NCBI GenBank assembly: GCA_017417465.1
Contig: JAFPZD010000095.1
Location: forward strand, 1 to 64,000
Origin: Prevotella sp.
GTDB lineage: Bacteria > Bacteroidota > Bacteroidia > Bacteroidales > Bacteroidaceae
Length of the DNA: 64,000 nt
Direction: 5' to 3'
Positions 9,145 to 20,300 of the stretch are shown here, piece after piece (position 1 is the first letter of the stretch; every line of letters begins with the position of its first letter). A program made the position numbers and the translations under genes. A model generated the notes under the pieces. That model searched no databases, was not told the DNA's origin, and saw only the letters and a program-made list of their open reading frames with translations.

Positions 9145-11010
9145 ATGAGAAAAAGAAAGCTATTATTCCCGCTGCTGTTGAGCGTTCTGCTCTTAGCGGC
9201 CTGCAACGACAGCTTCCTCGACCAGACGGCCACCACCGACCTGAACGAGGAGAGCGTCTTTGCTGACAGTGCCTATGCCACAGGCTTCCTCACCGAGATC
9301 TATGCCGACATTGGCTTCGACACTGACCTCGACCGTTTCGGCGAAGGTGGACTGCAGTGTGCAGCCGACGAGTCGGAGCCGCGTGCTTCGTCGAACATCT
9401 CTACAGGCCTTGCCTTTGCTACAGGCACTATCAATCCTGTGATTGTCACAAACGACGTCTGGGACAAGTGCTACACAAACATCCGTCGCTGTAACAAGTT
9501 CCTGCAGCTGGCCGACCGCGCTCCCATCGATCCCGCTACCCTGTTGCAGTACAAGGCAGAGGCCCGCTTCCTGCGAGCCTGGTACTACTACATCTTGTTG
9601 CGTCACTATGGCGGTGTGCCTATTGTCTATGACAAGATTTATGGCGCTGAGGACGAGATTGACGCCACACGCCAGACCTACGAGACTTGTGTAGAATACA
9701 TCATCGACGAGTGCAACGCCGTGCTGGCTGAAAACGTGTTGCGACCCCGTAATTCGGGCCGTAGCAACGGGCGCATCAGTCAGGCTGCCTGTTACGCGCT
9801 TATCATGCGTGTCACCCTTGATGCCGCCTCGCCTCTGCACAATGGTTCTGGGTTCGGCACTGAAGAGACCAAGCCGTTTTTAGGCTATGCCGACGCCGAT
9901 CCAGCGCGTTGGCGCCGTGCCTACGAAGCTGCTAAGCGTGCCATGCAGATGCAGGGCGACTACCGGCTGTTTGAGGTTCACACTTGCCATAAGTTCCCCG
10001 ACGGGAACGATGGCAAAGCTGAGCCTGGCTGGGGCTTCTATGCCGTACAGTCGCCTGCCGAGTTCGTCAATGTCTACACCGATGAGACCGATCGTGGTAC
10101 GTTCAGCTATCCCTATGCCGCCTATCAGGAGATTATCCTGATGAAGAAGATGCCCATCAGGATTACCACCTGCCAGCTGCTCGACCCCCCATCGTGTGGA
10201 GGTAATGGTGGAGCAGGCTATGCCTACTACGATTTGGCGAAGGCCTTCCCGATGGCTGACGGAAAGCCCATCGAGGAGAGTGCCTATAAATACAATCCCC
10301 TGCAGCCGGCGCAGAACCGCGATCCTCGGTTCGAGAACTCCATTGTCTACAACGGCAGCCGCATCTGCAATCAGCAGAACTACAGCTATACCGTATATAC
10401 TTTTCAGGGTGAGAACTCCACCGCAGACGCTGTCCACAGCGGAACGCCAACAGGTCTCTACACCCGTAAGATGCTGCCTCGCGCTGCCTCTGGCAACTGG
10501 TGGGTTGAACCACCGCAGTCCCGACCGCTCATACGTTTCGCTGAGGTCATGCTGAGTTATGCCGAGTCTGCCAACGAGTGGCAAGGCCCTGACTTCTCTG
10601 AAACACTGGCCGACGGCAATACGTATGGCCCACTCGAGGTTCTTAAACTGCTGCGTCGTCGGGCTGGTATCCTGCCCGGTGCCGATGGCATGTACGGCCT
10701 GAAGGCCGGCATGTCGAAAGAGGAGATGCGTGAGGCTATCCGTCTGGAGCGCCGTATCGAACTGGCTTTCGAAGGCTTCCGATTCTTCGATGTGCGTCGT
10801 TGGATGATTGCCGAGCAGACTGAGAATCAGCCTATGCACGGTATGGAGATTACCCGCGTAGTCAACGAAGAGACAGGTGCCATCAGTTACGTGCCACGTG
10901 AATTTGTTGTGCGTAACCATGTGTTCCGTAAGGCCATGTACTTTTGGCCTATCCCGTATGCTGAGATTGTGAAGACGCCCGACCTCGTTCAGAATCCTTA
11001 CTATGATTGA
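9145..11010 (+). CDS. SusD/RagB-like glycan-binding lipoprotein
   Basis: 621 residues; signal MRKRKLLFPLLLSVLLLAAC with a lipobox Cys. SusD proteins are outer-membrane lipoproteins that cap a SusC channel and capture oligosaccharides. Family marks are EARFLRAWYYYILLRHYGGVP near residue 150, NRDPRFENSIVYNG in the middle, and MREAIRLERRIELAFEGFRFFDVRRWMIAE near the C-terminus. Unusually, no susC gene lies directly upstream. The nearest one is separated downstream by two small genes; a possible partner by domain type is the SusC at 17342. Confidence 0.93.
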   Translation: MRKRKLLFPLLLSVLLLAACNDSFLDQTATTDLNEESVFADSAYATGFLTEIYADIGFDTDLDRFGEGGLQCAADESEPRASSNISTGLAFATGTINPVIVTNDVWDKCYTNIRRCNKFLQLADRAPIDPATLLQYKAEARFLRAWYYYILLRHYGGVPIVYDKIYGAEDEIDATRQTYETCVEYIIDECNAVLAENVLRPRNSGRSNGRISQAACYALIMRVTLDAASPLHNGSGFGTEETKPFLGYADADPARWRRAYEAAKRAMQMQGDYRLFEVHTCHKFPDGNDGKAEPGWGFYAVQSPAEFVNVYTDETDRGTFSYPYAAYQEIILMKKMPIRITTCQLLDPPSCGGNGGAGYAYYDLAKAFPMADGKPIEESAYKYNPLQPAQNRDPRFENSIVYNGSRICNQQNYSYTVYTFQGENSTADAVHSGTPTGLYTRKMLPRAASGNWWVEPPQSRPLIRFAEVMLSYAESANEWQGPDFSETLADGNTYGPLEVLKLLRRRAGILPGADGMYGLKAGMSKEEMREAIRLERRIELAFEGFRFFDVRRWMIAEQTENQPMHGMEITRVVNEETGAISYVPREFVVRNHVFRKAMYFWPIPYAEIVKTPDLVQNPYYD

Positions 11011-11056
11011 GCGGCTTTGTATCATGAATAATGAAAAGTGAATAATGAATAGTGAC

Positions 11057-11500
11057 ATGAAAAGAAAGCTATTATATGTTATATTAGGAGCCTTGGCAAT
11101 CGCCGGGTGCTCGCAGTTCAGCGACGACTCAAATCCCTACGATGTCACAGAGGCTGTCAAGGACGTGAGCGGTGTATGGAAACTGAAGTCCGTTACCCGC
11201 AACAATATCGACATCACAACCGATATGGACTTCAGTCGTTTTGCCCTTCACATGGGTGACGACGGTCGCTATCACATTGAGAACTATTTGCCTTTCGTAG
11301 TGCAGAAAGACGGCCAGTGGAGCACCGACAACCCGCACTATCCGTTCAGGCTCTCGTTCCTTGAGGACGGGGCTGCCACGAGCGTCGATGTCGACTTCCG
11401 TTCACCTGTTGTTGGCGGTCAGCGTTCATTGCTTATCACCCTCTCGCCAGGGTGTGCCAGCAATGTCTATACCTACACGCTCGAACGAACTGAAAACTGA
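11057..11500 (+). CDS. Small lipoprotein, DUF5004-like, PUL-associated
   Basis: 147 residues from ATG 11057 (an upstream in-frame ATG at 11045 adds MNSD). MKRKLLYVILGALAIAGC is a lipoprotein signal. The body (VSGVWKLKSVTRNNIDIT, then a pattern of short beta strands) suggests a lipocalin-like or beta-barrel fold of the DUF5004 type; this assignment is from memory of the family's look. Proteins like this accompany SusC/SusD pairs and may be surface glycan-binding proteins. It sits in the apparent operon 46 bp after susD. Confidence 0.6.
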   Translation: MKRKLLYVILGALAIAGCSQFSDDSNPYDVTEAVKDVSGVWKLKSVTRNNIDITTDMDFSRFALHMGDDGRYHIENYLPFVVQKDGQWSTDNPHYPFRLSFLEDGAATSVDVDFRSPVVGGQRSLLITLSPGCASNVYTYTLERTEN

Positions 11501-11602
11501 TATTAGCGGAGTCGGAACTATCTTACTATACCTCTCCCGCTCGGCTTTGCCGCTTCGCTCTGCGAAGAACTCTTAACTACTCAACTCCTATACTCAAAAA
11601 CA

Positions 11603-12679
11603 ATGAAAAAACTCCTCAGACATTTCACAGACGTGATCATACTGGCTGTAGCCGTGGCCCTGTCTGCTGCTGACTGTGTCTTCATCGACGATTACCATAT
11701 CGCTCAGAAAGATGCCAGTGGCAACGACGTTTACTATGCACAGGCGCAGTCCAACGTGACATTTGTTCTCGATGGACATATTCAGTGTCGCACCACCGAC
11801 AACGCGGGCTGTACTACCAAGTTCGTCTTTGCTATGCTCGTACCCCGCGACTGGGATCTGGCAAACAATGCCACCGTCACCTATAAGTGCGACATTGCTG
11901 CCGACCGTAACCTTGAGATGCCCATGTCCGTTATCCCCGATTCACAGCTGCCCAAGTGGGGCGAAGGCCGCACATGGGTGCAGTGCTTGCTGGGCGAATA
12001 TGGTGTTGGCCCCAATGTGTTAGATGACATGGAGTGGGTGGTCTTCCAGACCGACCTCACTTGGAATATCACCAACAACCAGGATCCTACCTATAAGATC
12101 TTTGTGCGTACAAAGACCGGCAAGCGAAACCTCAGGTGCAAGATTGGATTCTTCGTCAACCACACCGACGATGGCTTCAGCAACGGTACCGAGCACCGCA
12201 AGATCATCTTCGCCACGGAGTGCTTCGAGGTCGTTGGGGGCAAGGGCATGCCCATCGATTTCTGTAACCGCCACTTCAATCGCGTGGCGCCACTTACTTG
12301 CCTTCAGGACGACTATGTCACTATCAGCTATCTGGCTGATGTAGAACTCTCAACGGAAAACAACCCGCTGGCTGCATCTGACGACATCTATCTCCAGGGG
12401 CATGCCGTTACCACTACTGGCAAGGTCTACAATGCACCTCCCATTGGACAGCAGACGCGCATGAATCGTCAAAACTCACTCGGTCGCACGTTCAATTTGA
12501 CCATCTGGCCTGCCGGCTTCTTCGGAGTGCCGGCTGACGAGCAGATCGACCACCTCGATTACTACTTCTCTAACGCCGATGGCTCGAAGATAGTCAATCA
12601 GTCTGACGACGACTGCGTGCAGTTGGGCTCGTCCAACAGCGACAATGAGTTGTTTAATCTGAAGTTTGAATGCGAATAA
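11603..12679 (+). CDS. Exported PUL protein, DUF4961-like
   Basis: 358 residues with an N-terminal hydrophobic signal segment (FTDVIILAVAVALSAADC). The rest is predicted mainly beta, with an Ig-like opening. It resembles DUF4961 proteins, which occur beside DUF5004 and SusC/SusD genes in host-glycan loci of Bacteroides. A role as an additional surface glycan-binding protein is inferred from position only. It is followed after 18 bp by susC. Confidence 0.6.
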   Translation: MKKLLRHFTDVIILAVAVALSAADCVFIDDYHIAQKDASGNDVYYAQAQSNVTFVLDGHIQCRTTDNAGCTTKFVFAMLVPRDWDLANNATVTYKCDIAADRNLEMPMSVIPDSQLPKWGEGRTWVQCLLGEYGVGPNVLDDMEWVVFQTDLTWNITNNQDPTYKIFVRTKTGKRNLRCKIGFFVNHTDDGFSNGTEHRKIIFATECFEVVGGKGMPIDFCNRHFNRVAPLTCLQDDYVTISYLADVELSTENNPLAASDDIYLQGHAVTTTGKVYNAPPIGQQTRMNRQNSLGRTFNLTIWPAGFFGVPADEQIDHLDYYFSNADGSKIVNQSDDDCVQLGSSNSDNELFNLKFECE

Positions 12680-12697
12680 CCTCCAATCCCGCAGATT

Positions 12698-15556
12698 ATG
12701 AAGACAATCATCAAATATCTAATCGCCTGTTCAGTATGTTGCGTTGCCAACACTACCTCTCTCTTCGCTCAGACTGATGAGAAGGCAGACAGCCTCCCCC
12801 AATCGGGTGAGGTCGGAGAGGGCTCACAAGTAGCCTCCGCACCTACGGTCAGCGGCCGTGACATGGAGAAATACCTCTCCACCGACATCCTCACCTCCTT
12901 GCAAGGGCGCATCCCAGGCCTCAACATCAGTCAGTATAGGGGCAGCGACCTGCCGCGCACCTCTGTCAACACCTCCGCCGACCTGATTGGCTATCGGCCT
13001 GCCAGCTATGGCCAGACGCCCTATAGCGACAACACGCGTTTCTTCATCTCGTCACGTGGCCTGGCACCTGTCATCATCGTTGACGGCATCGAGCGCAATA
13101 TGCTCTCCCTCGACCCCGAGGCCATCGAGAGCGTCACGGTGGCCCGCGATGCCCTGTCATCCATGTTCTTGGGCATGAAGAGCTCACGTGGTGCCATGAT
13201 TATCACCACCAAGATGCCGACGCGCGACCGCTTGCACTTTGGATTCACGGCAAAGTGGGGCCTGCACAGCAACACGATGAATCAGAAGCCACTTTCTGCC
13301 GACGCCTACGCCTACCTGCTCAACGAAGCTTTGCAGAACGATGGGCGCTCGGCCATCTATAACACGGCCGACCGCGACGCCTACCAGACCCAGTCCAGCC
13401 CCTATACCCATCCCAATGTCAACTGGTACGATGAGCTACTTAATAAGAATGCCATGTCGCAGTCTTACAACCTCAACGTCAGTGGTGGCGGGCGGGTTGC
13501 CCAGTTCTTTGTCTCGCTGGGCTACACCGGTGAGGACGGTCTTTTTAAGACCAACAAGGACAACGGCTACAACACCAACTTGGACATCAACCGCTACATG
13601 ATTTCGTCGAAAGTCAACATCAACATTACCGACGACTTCACCGCTTCGATGACGGCTATCGGACGCGTCATTGAGGGTAACCAGCCCGGTGGCTCCGGCT
13701 CAGGCTACAGCGATCTGTTGCTCAATATCTGGCGCACGCCAAACAATGCCTATCCCATCCATAACCCTAATGGCACGTGGGGCGGCTCAATGGCTCACAC
13801 CAACAACCTGGCCGCGCAGGCATGGGAGTCGGGCTACATCAACGACAACATGCGCGACATCATGGCTACGCTAACCCTCAAGTACGACTTCGACAAGCTG
13901 GTGCGCGGCCTCTCTGCTTCGTTCACCGGCAGCGTGGCCCATCAGACGCGCACCGCCATTGTTCGCACTAAGCAGAACCCCGTCTACAACTATTCTATCG
14001 TCGACGGTCAGCCAACCTACCTGCTCTTCGGCAACTCCGTGTCGCAAAGCAATGGCTTTACTGCCGTGTCAAGCTACCAGAATCTCTACGGGCGGCTCAA
14101 CATTGACTATGATCGTCATTTCGGACTCCACCATCTGGCCTTTGGCCTTATGGGCGACACCCGCCACGAGCTGGTGCAGTATGACCTGCCTATGATTCCC
14201 TCCGACATGATGGAGAGTGTACGCTATGACTACGACCGACGCTATTTCCTTGAGGCGGCCATGACGCAGAGCTACTTTAATCGCTACGCCCCTGACAACC
14301 GCTGGGGCAACTTCTTTGCCGTAGGTGCCGGGTGGGACATGAGTCGTGAGAGTTTCATGGAAGATGCCGATTGGCTCGACCAGCTGAAACTGCGCGCTAC
14401 TTATGGCCATACGGGCAACGGCATCGACAATGCCGGCTACTACCAATACCGGCAGCGCTTCTCGCAGAATGCTACAGCAGCCTATCCGCAAGGAACGTCG
14501 ATGAACACCACTGGTGGTATCTTCACCACCGAGACCATGCCCATTGCTAATCCCTTCATCACCTTCGAGAAGGCCCACAAGCTGAACATCGGACTTGATG
14601 CCGCATTGCTTGGCCGACGCTTGGAGGCTACCGTGGAATACTATAACGACAAGTACCTCGACCTGTTGCAGACACGTGGAAAGAGCATTGAGCTCATGGG
14701 TGCCACGTATCCTACTGAGAACATCGGACGCTCGCGTCGTCAGGGCTTCGACGTCAGTCTCTCCTGGCGTGACAAAGTGGGCCCGGTGTCCTATTACATT
14801 GCCCCCAATTGGAGTCTGGAGAAGACCGAGCTGCTGTTTATGGATGAGCAGGAACAGCCCCATAACTATCTGAGGCAGACAGGTCGACCACTCGGTGTCG
14901 TATTCGGTCTGCAGGCCCTCGGTTTCCTGACGGCTGACGACATTGCACAGGGATATCCCGTGATGCAAGGTGTTGAAGTGCAGCCAGGTGACGTGAAGTA
15001 TGCCGACCTGAACAACGACAAGATTATCGATGAGTACGACCGCACCGTCATTGGCGGTGACAAGCCCCTCCATTACTTCGGCCTCGACCTCGGTGTCAAC
15101 TTTGCAGGCTTCGAGCTGTCGATGCTCTGGCAGGGCGTTTACAACCGTGACCTTTACGTCAACGATCGTACGCTTGTCGAAGGCTTCCAGAGTATTGGTA
15201 ACACCTACGGGCAGGCTTATCAGAACATCCTTGCCCGTTGGACGCCAGAGACGGCTGCGACGGCTACCTATCCCCGACTCTCAGCAGGTGGTAACACCTA
15301 TAACTACGGTGGTATGTACGGCTCATCACTATGGATGCACAAAGGCAACTTCATCCGCCTGAAGAACATCCAACTGGCTTACAACCTGCCGGCTACCTTC
15401 TGCCGCAACTATCTTGGCGGTGTTGGCGTCAAGGTCTTCTTCAACGCCCAGAACGCTCTCACCTTCTCTGCTTGCGACTTGGTCGACCCCGAGGTGACGT
15501 TCACCTCGTCGCCCATGCAGCGCTGCTTTTTCACTGGCATCAATCTCAACTTCTAA
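12698..15556 (+). CDS. SusC-like TonB-dependent transporter lacking the N-terminal regulatory-like domain
   Basis: 952 residues. SusC proteins import oligosaccharides across the outer membrane. After the signal peptide (…NTTSLFAQ) the protein goes almost directly into the plug (RDMEKYLSTDILTSLQGRIPGLN, VIIVDGIERNMLSLDPEAIESVTV), without the CarboxypepD_reg-like domain seen in the SusC at 17342. The plug and C-terminal barrel are otherwise complete, ending in TGINLNF with a terminal aromatic residue. The stretch LPQSGEVGEGSQVAS before the plug is a translated GC-rich repeat, so the missing domain may have been lost in a rearrangement there. susD follows after 15 bp, the usual order. Confidence 0.9.
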   Translation: MKTIIKYLIACSVCCVANTTSLFAQTDEKADSLPQSGEVGEGSQVASAPTVSGRDMEKYLSTDILTSLQGRIPGLNISQYRGSDLPRTSVNTSADLIGYRPASYGQTPYSDNTRFFISSRGLAPVIIVDGIERNMLSLDPEAIESVTVARDALSSMFLGMKSSRGAMIITTKMPTRDRLHFGFTAKWGLHSNTMNQKPLSADAYAYLLNEALQNDGRSAIYNTADRDAYQTQSSPYTHPNVNWYDELLNKNAMSQSYNLNVSGGGRVAQFFVSLGYTGEDGLFKTNKDNGYNTNLDINRYMISSKVNINITDDFTASMTAIGRVIEGNQPGGSGSGYSDLLLNIWRTPNNAYPIHNPNGTWGGSMAHTNNLAAQAWESGYINDNMRDIMATLTLKYDFDKLVRGLSASFTGSVAHQTRTAIVRTKQNPVYNYSIVDGQPTYLLFGNSVSQSNGFTAVSSYQNLYGRLNIDYDRHFGLHHLAFGLMGDTRHELVQYDLPMIPSDMMESVRYDYDRRYFLEAAMTQSYFNRYAPDNRWGNFFAVGAGWDMSRESFMEDADWLDQLKLRATYGHTGNGIDNAGYYQYRQRFSQNATAAYPQGTSMNTTGGIFTTETMPIANPFITFEKAHKLNIGLDAALLGRRLEATVEYYNDKYLDLLQTRGKSIELMGATYPTENIGRSRRQGFDVSLSWRDKVGPVSYYIAPNWSLEKTELLFMDEQEQPHNYLRQTGRPLGVVFGLQALGFLTADDIAQGYPVMQGVEVQPGDVKYADLNNDKIIDEYDRTVIGGDKPLHYFGLDLGVNFAGFELSMLWQGVYNRDLYVNDRTLVEGFQSIGNTYGQAYQNILARWTPETAATATYPRLSAGGNTYNYGGMYGSSLWMHKGNFIRLKNIQLAYNLPATFCRNYLGGVGVKVFFNAQNALTFSACDLVDPEVTFTSSPMQRCFFTGINLNF
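12792..12828 (+). repeat. REP-like GC-rich stretch at the SusC N-terminus
   Basis: CCTCCCCCAATCGGGTGAGG followed by TCGGAGAGGG, in frame, at the point where the regulatory-like domain would be expected. It resembles the blocks at 4360 and 58050. Confidence 0.5.
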
Positions 15557-15571
15557 ACATGTTCGAACAGT

Positions 15572-17338
15572 ATGAAAGCTAATAAGTATATATTCCTTCT
15601 TTCTGCAGCATCCGTGTTGGGTTTGACTGCCTGTATGGACAACTACGAGACGCTGCCCGCTGATGAGTTTACCACCGAGTACCTGTTCTCGACCACTGAC
15701 TCGCTGGGCACTCAGGCCCGACAGTACCTCAATACCATCTACGACATTCTGGAGAACGGCCACAACCGTGTTGGTGGATACTATCTTGACAGCTCTACCG
15801 ACGATGCCATTAGCATCGACATGGACGGCGAGCCCGACGTGTTACGTATTGCAACAGGCCAGTACACCGCCAGCAACCGAGTCAGTTCCGACATGCGTTG
15901 GGGAGAGTACTACACCGGCATTCGCAAGGTCAATATCCTCATTTCGGGCATCGACAGTGTGCCCTATCGTGCCACTTATCGCAACGCTTTGGGGCAGACG
16001 CGCCCCTTGGGCGTCTCGTTCAAGGCCGAGGCCCGTTTCCTGCGTGCCTGGTTCTACTTCCAGCTGCTGCGCCGCTACGGTGGCGTTCCCCTGGTGGGTG
16101 ACAAAGTGTTCGACCTTGACGACGACATGGAACTGCCGCGCAACACGTTTGCCGAGTGTGTCGACTATATTGTCAACGAGCTTAACGACATTCAGGACTC
16201 GCTGCGCAGCGTGAGTACCATCAGCTCCGAGTTTGCGCATGCACCGACGAAGCAGGCCTGCCAGGCCCTAAAGTCGCGTCTGTTGCTCTACGCTGCGTCA
16301 CCGCTGTTCAACGGCCATACGCTGGAGTCGGGCAACGCGCTTGTGGGCTACCCCTCCTACGATCCTAATCGCTGGAAGCTGGCTGCCGATGCAGCCCGCG
16401 AGTTGATCGAGGGCGCTGGCCATAAGGGCAAGGACAGCCTGACGCTCACCGAGGACGTTCGCGACGTGTTCCTGAACTTCTATGACTATGGTGCCAATCC
16501 TGAACTCATCTTCTTCCGCCAGGGTGGCAACGGCACCAACGTAGAGAACCAGAACGGTCCACTCGGCTTCACCGGCAGCAGGATGGGCAATGGCCGTACG
16601 TGTCCTACCCAGAACCTTGTCGATGCCTTCCCGATGGCCGATGGCCGCATGCGCGGCGACAGCCCCACGTATCAGTATTCCGACGATAACCCGTATGCCA
16701 ACCGTGACCCACGGTTAGACAAGACCATCCTTCACAATGGCTCCCAGTGGCTAGGCACGACGCTTGCCACGTGGCAGGGCGGCACGAACAATCCCGCCAA
16801 TGGCGCTGACTACTCGCTGACCAGCTACTTTATGTGTAAGTTCATGGGCAAGTTCCAGAATGCAAGCGAATACTCGTCGGTGCTCCACGCTTGGGTGATG
16901 TTCCGCTATGCCGAGATTCTGCTCAACTTTGCTGAGGCAGAGAATGAGTCGGTAGGCCCCACTGCCGAGGTTTACGATGCTCTTTACACGCTGCGTGCGC
17001 GAGCAGGTATCAAGCGTGGCTCCGTGGCGGGCTACCGTTACGGACTGAAGCAGGACATGACACAGGATGAGATGCGCGAAGTCATCCGTAACGAACGGCG
17101 CATTGAACTGGCCTTCGAGGAACACCGTTTCTACGACATACGCCGCTGGCGCATTGCCGAGCAGCTGTTCTCGCAGCCGCTTCAGGGCATGCAGGTCGTT
17201 GAGAGTCAGGGCATGACCACCTACACCCGCATCGACGTGCTGAAGGTCAACTTTGAGGCCCGCAACAATCTCTATCCCATTCCTTACTCGGAAGTGAACA
17301 AGAACAGGAACATGGTTCAGAACCCTAATTGGAAATAA
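15572..17338 (+). CDS. SusD/RagB-like glycan-binding lipoprotein
   Basis: 588 residues. The signal MKANKYIFLLSAASVLGLTAC ends in a lipobox Cys. Typical blocks are KAEARFLRAWFYFQLLRRYG (around residue 155), NRDPRLDKTILHNG, and REVIRNERRIELAFEEHRFY near the C-terminus. It is 15 bp after one susC and 3 bp before another, so it could form a binding lid for either. The canonical C-then-D order favours pairing with the upstream susC. Confidence 0.93.
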   Translation: MKANKYIFLLSAASVLGLTACMDNYETLPADEFTTEYLFSTTDSLGTQARQYLNTIYDILENGHNRVGGYYLDSSTDDAISIDMDGEPDVLRIATGQYTASNRVSSDMRWGEYYTGIRKVNILISGIDSVPYRATYRNALGQTRPLGVSFKAEARFLRAWFYFQLLRRYGGVPLVGDKVFDLDDDMELPRNTFAECVDYIVNELNDIQDSLRSVSTISSEFAHAPTKQACQALKSRLLLYAASPLFNGHTLESGNALVGYPSYDPNRWKLAADAARELIEGAGHKGKDSLTLTEDVRDVFLNFYDYGANPELIFFRQGGNGTNVENQNGPLGFTGSRMGNGRTCPTQNLVDAFPMADGRMRGDSPTYQYSDDNPYANRDPRLDKTILHNGSQWLGTTLATWQGGTNNPANGADYSLTSYFMCKFMGKFQNASEYSSVLHAWVMFRYAEILLNFAEAENESVGPTAEVYDALYTLRARAGIKRGSVAGYRYGLKQDMTQDEMREVIRNERRIELAFEEHRFYDIRRWRIAEQLFSQPLQGMQVVESQGMTTYTRIDVLKVNFEARNNLYPIPYSEVNKNRNMVQNPNWK

Positions 17339-17341
17339 GCT

Positions 17342-20300
17342 ATGAAACGACTCCTTTCTATATTTGTATGCCTGGCGACCGTAGTGCTCGCTATGGCTCA
17401 GTCGATGAATGTCAGTGGTGTGGTAACGTCGGCTGACGACGGCGAGACGCTCATCGGTGTCACCGTTAAAGTCAACGGCACTAACCGCGCTACCGTTACC
17501 GACGTCAATGGTCGCTACACGCTGACCATCAACCAGGGCGAACGCATCACCTTCAGCTATGTGGGCTACCGCGAATATTCGGTTGTACCTCGTTCGGCAA
17601 CGCTTCATGTCACGATGCAGACCGACAATAGCTCGCTCGACGAGGTCGTTGTCGTGGGCTACGGCCAGGCTAAGCGTATCACGCTGACAGGTGCCGTCAG
17701 CGCCATCAATGGCAAGGAGCTGCAGAAGGTGCCTGTCAGCAGTGTGCAGAATACGCTGGCTGGTAAGCTGCCTGGCTTCTTTTCGCAGCAGCGCAGTGGT
17801 CAGCCTGGTAAGGATGCCTCTGACTTCTTCATTCGTGGCGTCAGCTCACTCAACAGCGATGGCAACAAACCCCTTATCATCGTTGACGACGTGGAGTACA
17901 CCTACGACCAGCTTTCGCAAATCAACGTCAATGAGATTGAGAGTATCTCCATTCTGAAGGACGCATCGACCACGGCTATCTATGGTATTAAGGGTGCCAA
18001 CGGCGTACTCGTGGTAAAGACGCGTCGTGGCGAAGGCGGTGCACCTAAGATCAATGTGCGCATGGAGACCGGTGTGCAGATGCCCGTCCGCACGCCCAAG
18101 TTCCTGGGCAGCTACGAGACGGCCATGCTCGTCAACGAGGCCCGTGCCAACGACGGTCTGCAGCCTCGCTTCACTGACACCGACTTGGAGCACTTCCGTA
18201 CGGGTGATGACCCTTACGGCTATCCAGACGTGAACTGGTACGAAGAAATCTTCAAGAAGTCTGCGCAGCAGTCGAACATGAACGTCGACGTCTCTGGCGG
18301 CTCTGACCGTCTGAAGTATTTCGTCTCCGTTGGCTATTTTAGTCAGAACGGCTTGGTGCGTGACTTCGACTCCGGCGACGAACTGAACAGCAACTACCGT
18401 TACCGTCGCTTCAACTTCCGCTCAAATCTGGACTTCCAGGTGACGAAGAACCTCAGCATGCGCCTCGATATCACCTCTCGCTTCATGAACATCAACGAGC
18501 CGCGTGGCATCAATGCGACCGGCGAGATCTACAACTTCTCGGCCATGCACCCCTACTCGTCGCCAGTGGTAAACCCCAATGGGTCGTACTCGTACTACTA
18601 CGACACCGACTCACGCCGCCCGACGCTGAATGCCCGCCTGGCCAATGAGGGCTACGTGCGCTCGCGCCGTAACGATAATAACCTGCTCTACCAGGCCAAT
18701 TGGGATATGGGCTTCCTTACGCAGGGCTTGTCGTCAAACGTTCGTCTGGCCTATTCGACCATCGACGAGAATGCTCGTGCCGCCTGGAGAGAGTCCTTCC
18801 CCACCTGGCACTATAACTCGGCCACCGACACCTATACTATCAACCCCGACAACGTCTTTACCAAAGGCGTGCCAGCTATCACTGTTGACCCGCGCACCGC
18901 CATTAAGGACATGAACCTCATGGCCTCGCTGAACTATCACCGCGTCTTTGCCGATGCTCATGATGTTGAGGCCATGCTCTTCTACAACCGCGAGAGCACC
19001 ACGACTGAGCTCAATACGCCGGGATGGGTGGGCGCCCCCAAGGTTCCTGAGAAGTTCATGGGTACCACGCTGAAGCTCAGCTACAAGTATAAGAACCGTT
19101 ACCTGATTGATGTGAACACCGCTTACAACGGCTCCGACCGTTTTGGCGAAGACCACCGATTCGGTTGGTTCCCCGCTGTGGGTTTGGGCTGGTCGATTTC
19201 TGAGGAGCCTTGGTTCAAGGACGCCGTTCGTGGCTTTGACCTGCTGAAGATTCGCGCCAGCTACGGTCTTGTCGGTTCCGATGTGGCCATGGGCAACCGC
19301 TACCTCTATAATCAGGTGTATGAGCCAGGACGTACCTATCCCTTCGAAGAGTACGAGAACATGCAGTTCCAGGGCTACCGCGAGGGCGCACTGGGTAACG
19401 ACCACGTGACATGGGAGAAGGCCAAAAAGCTGGACATCGGTGTTGACGTGAACCTCTGGAACAGTGTCTCGATTACGTTCGACTATTTCTACGACAAGCG
19501 CTACGACCAGCTTGTCTACCGTAACGACATTCCCTTGATGCTCGGTGTGGGTACTTCGCCTATCAATGTGGCACGTACCACTAACCGCGGTTTCGACGGA
19601 CAGGTGGGCTACCGCAACCACTGGGGCGACTGGAGCTTCAATACCAACCTTGTCTTTTCGTATGCAAAGAACAAGATTGAGTATATGGCCGAGGCACAGC
19701 AGATGTACCCGTGGCTGGCTCAGACTGGCCATAGCATCGGACAGCAGTTTGGCTACACATGGGATGGCTACTACACGCCCGAAGATGTGGCACTTATCGA
19801 GGCTAAGGCCGATGGTGCCCCCGCCGTGCCCAACATCGACATTCCTGTGCAGGCTGGTGACCTGAAGTATCGCGACCTGAACGGTGATGGTGTGATTGAC
19901 GACTATGACAAGAGCCCCATCGGACTGCCCAACCTGCCTAACACGACCCTTGGCTGGACGCTTGGCGGATCGTGGAAGGGCCTCACGCTGAGTGTGCTGT
20001 TCCAAGGCTCGTTCAATTACAGCTTCAGCGTTGTGGGTACGGGTATTGAGCCTTTCAAGAGCCAGTTCCAGCCCCTGCATCAGAAGCGTTGGACCCTCGA
20101 TCGTTACACCAACGGCGAGAGCATCGAGTTCCCGCGCCTGACAAGCAATCCATCAACCATCAACAGCGCCGCTGCCTATATGTCTGACTTCTGGCTCATT
20201 GATGCCTGGTACATCCGACTGAAGACTATCGACCTGAGTTACGACTTCCCACGCAAGTGGACGCCCCGCTTTGTCAGTTCGCTTCGCCTCTACATGAACG

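Noticed and set aside
18734-20080. Minus-strand frame (448 codons) opposite SusC
   Set aside because: Same reason: codon-position shadow of a clear SusC gene.
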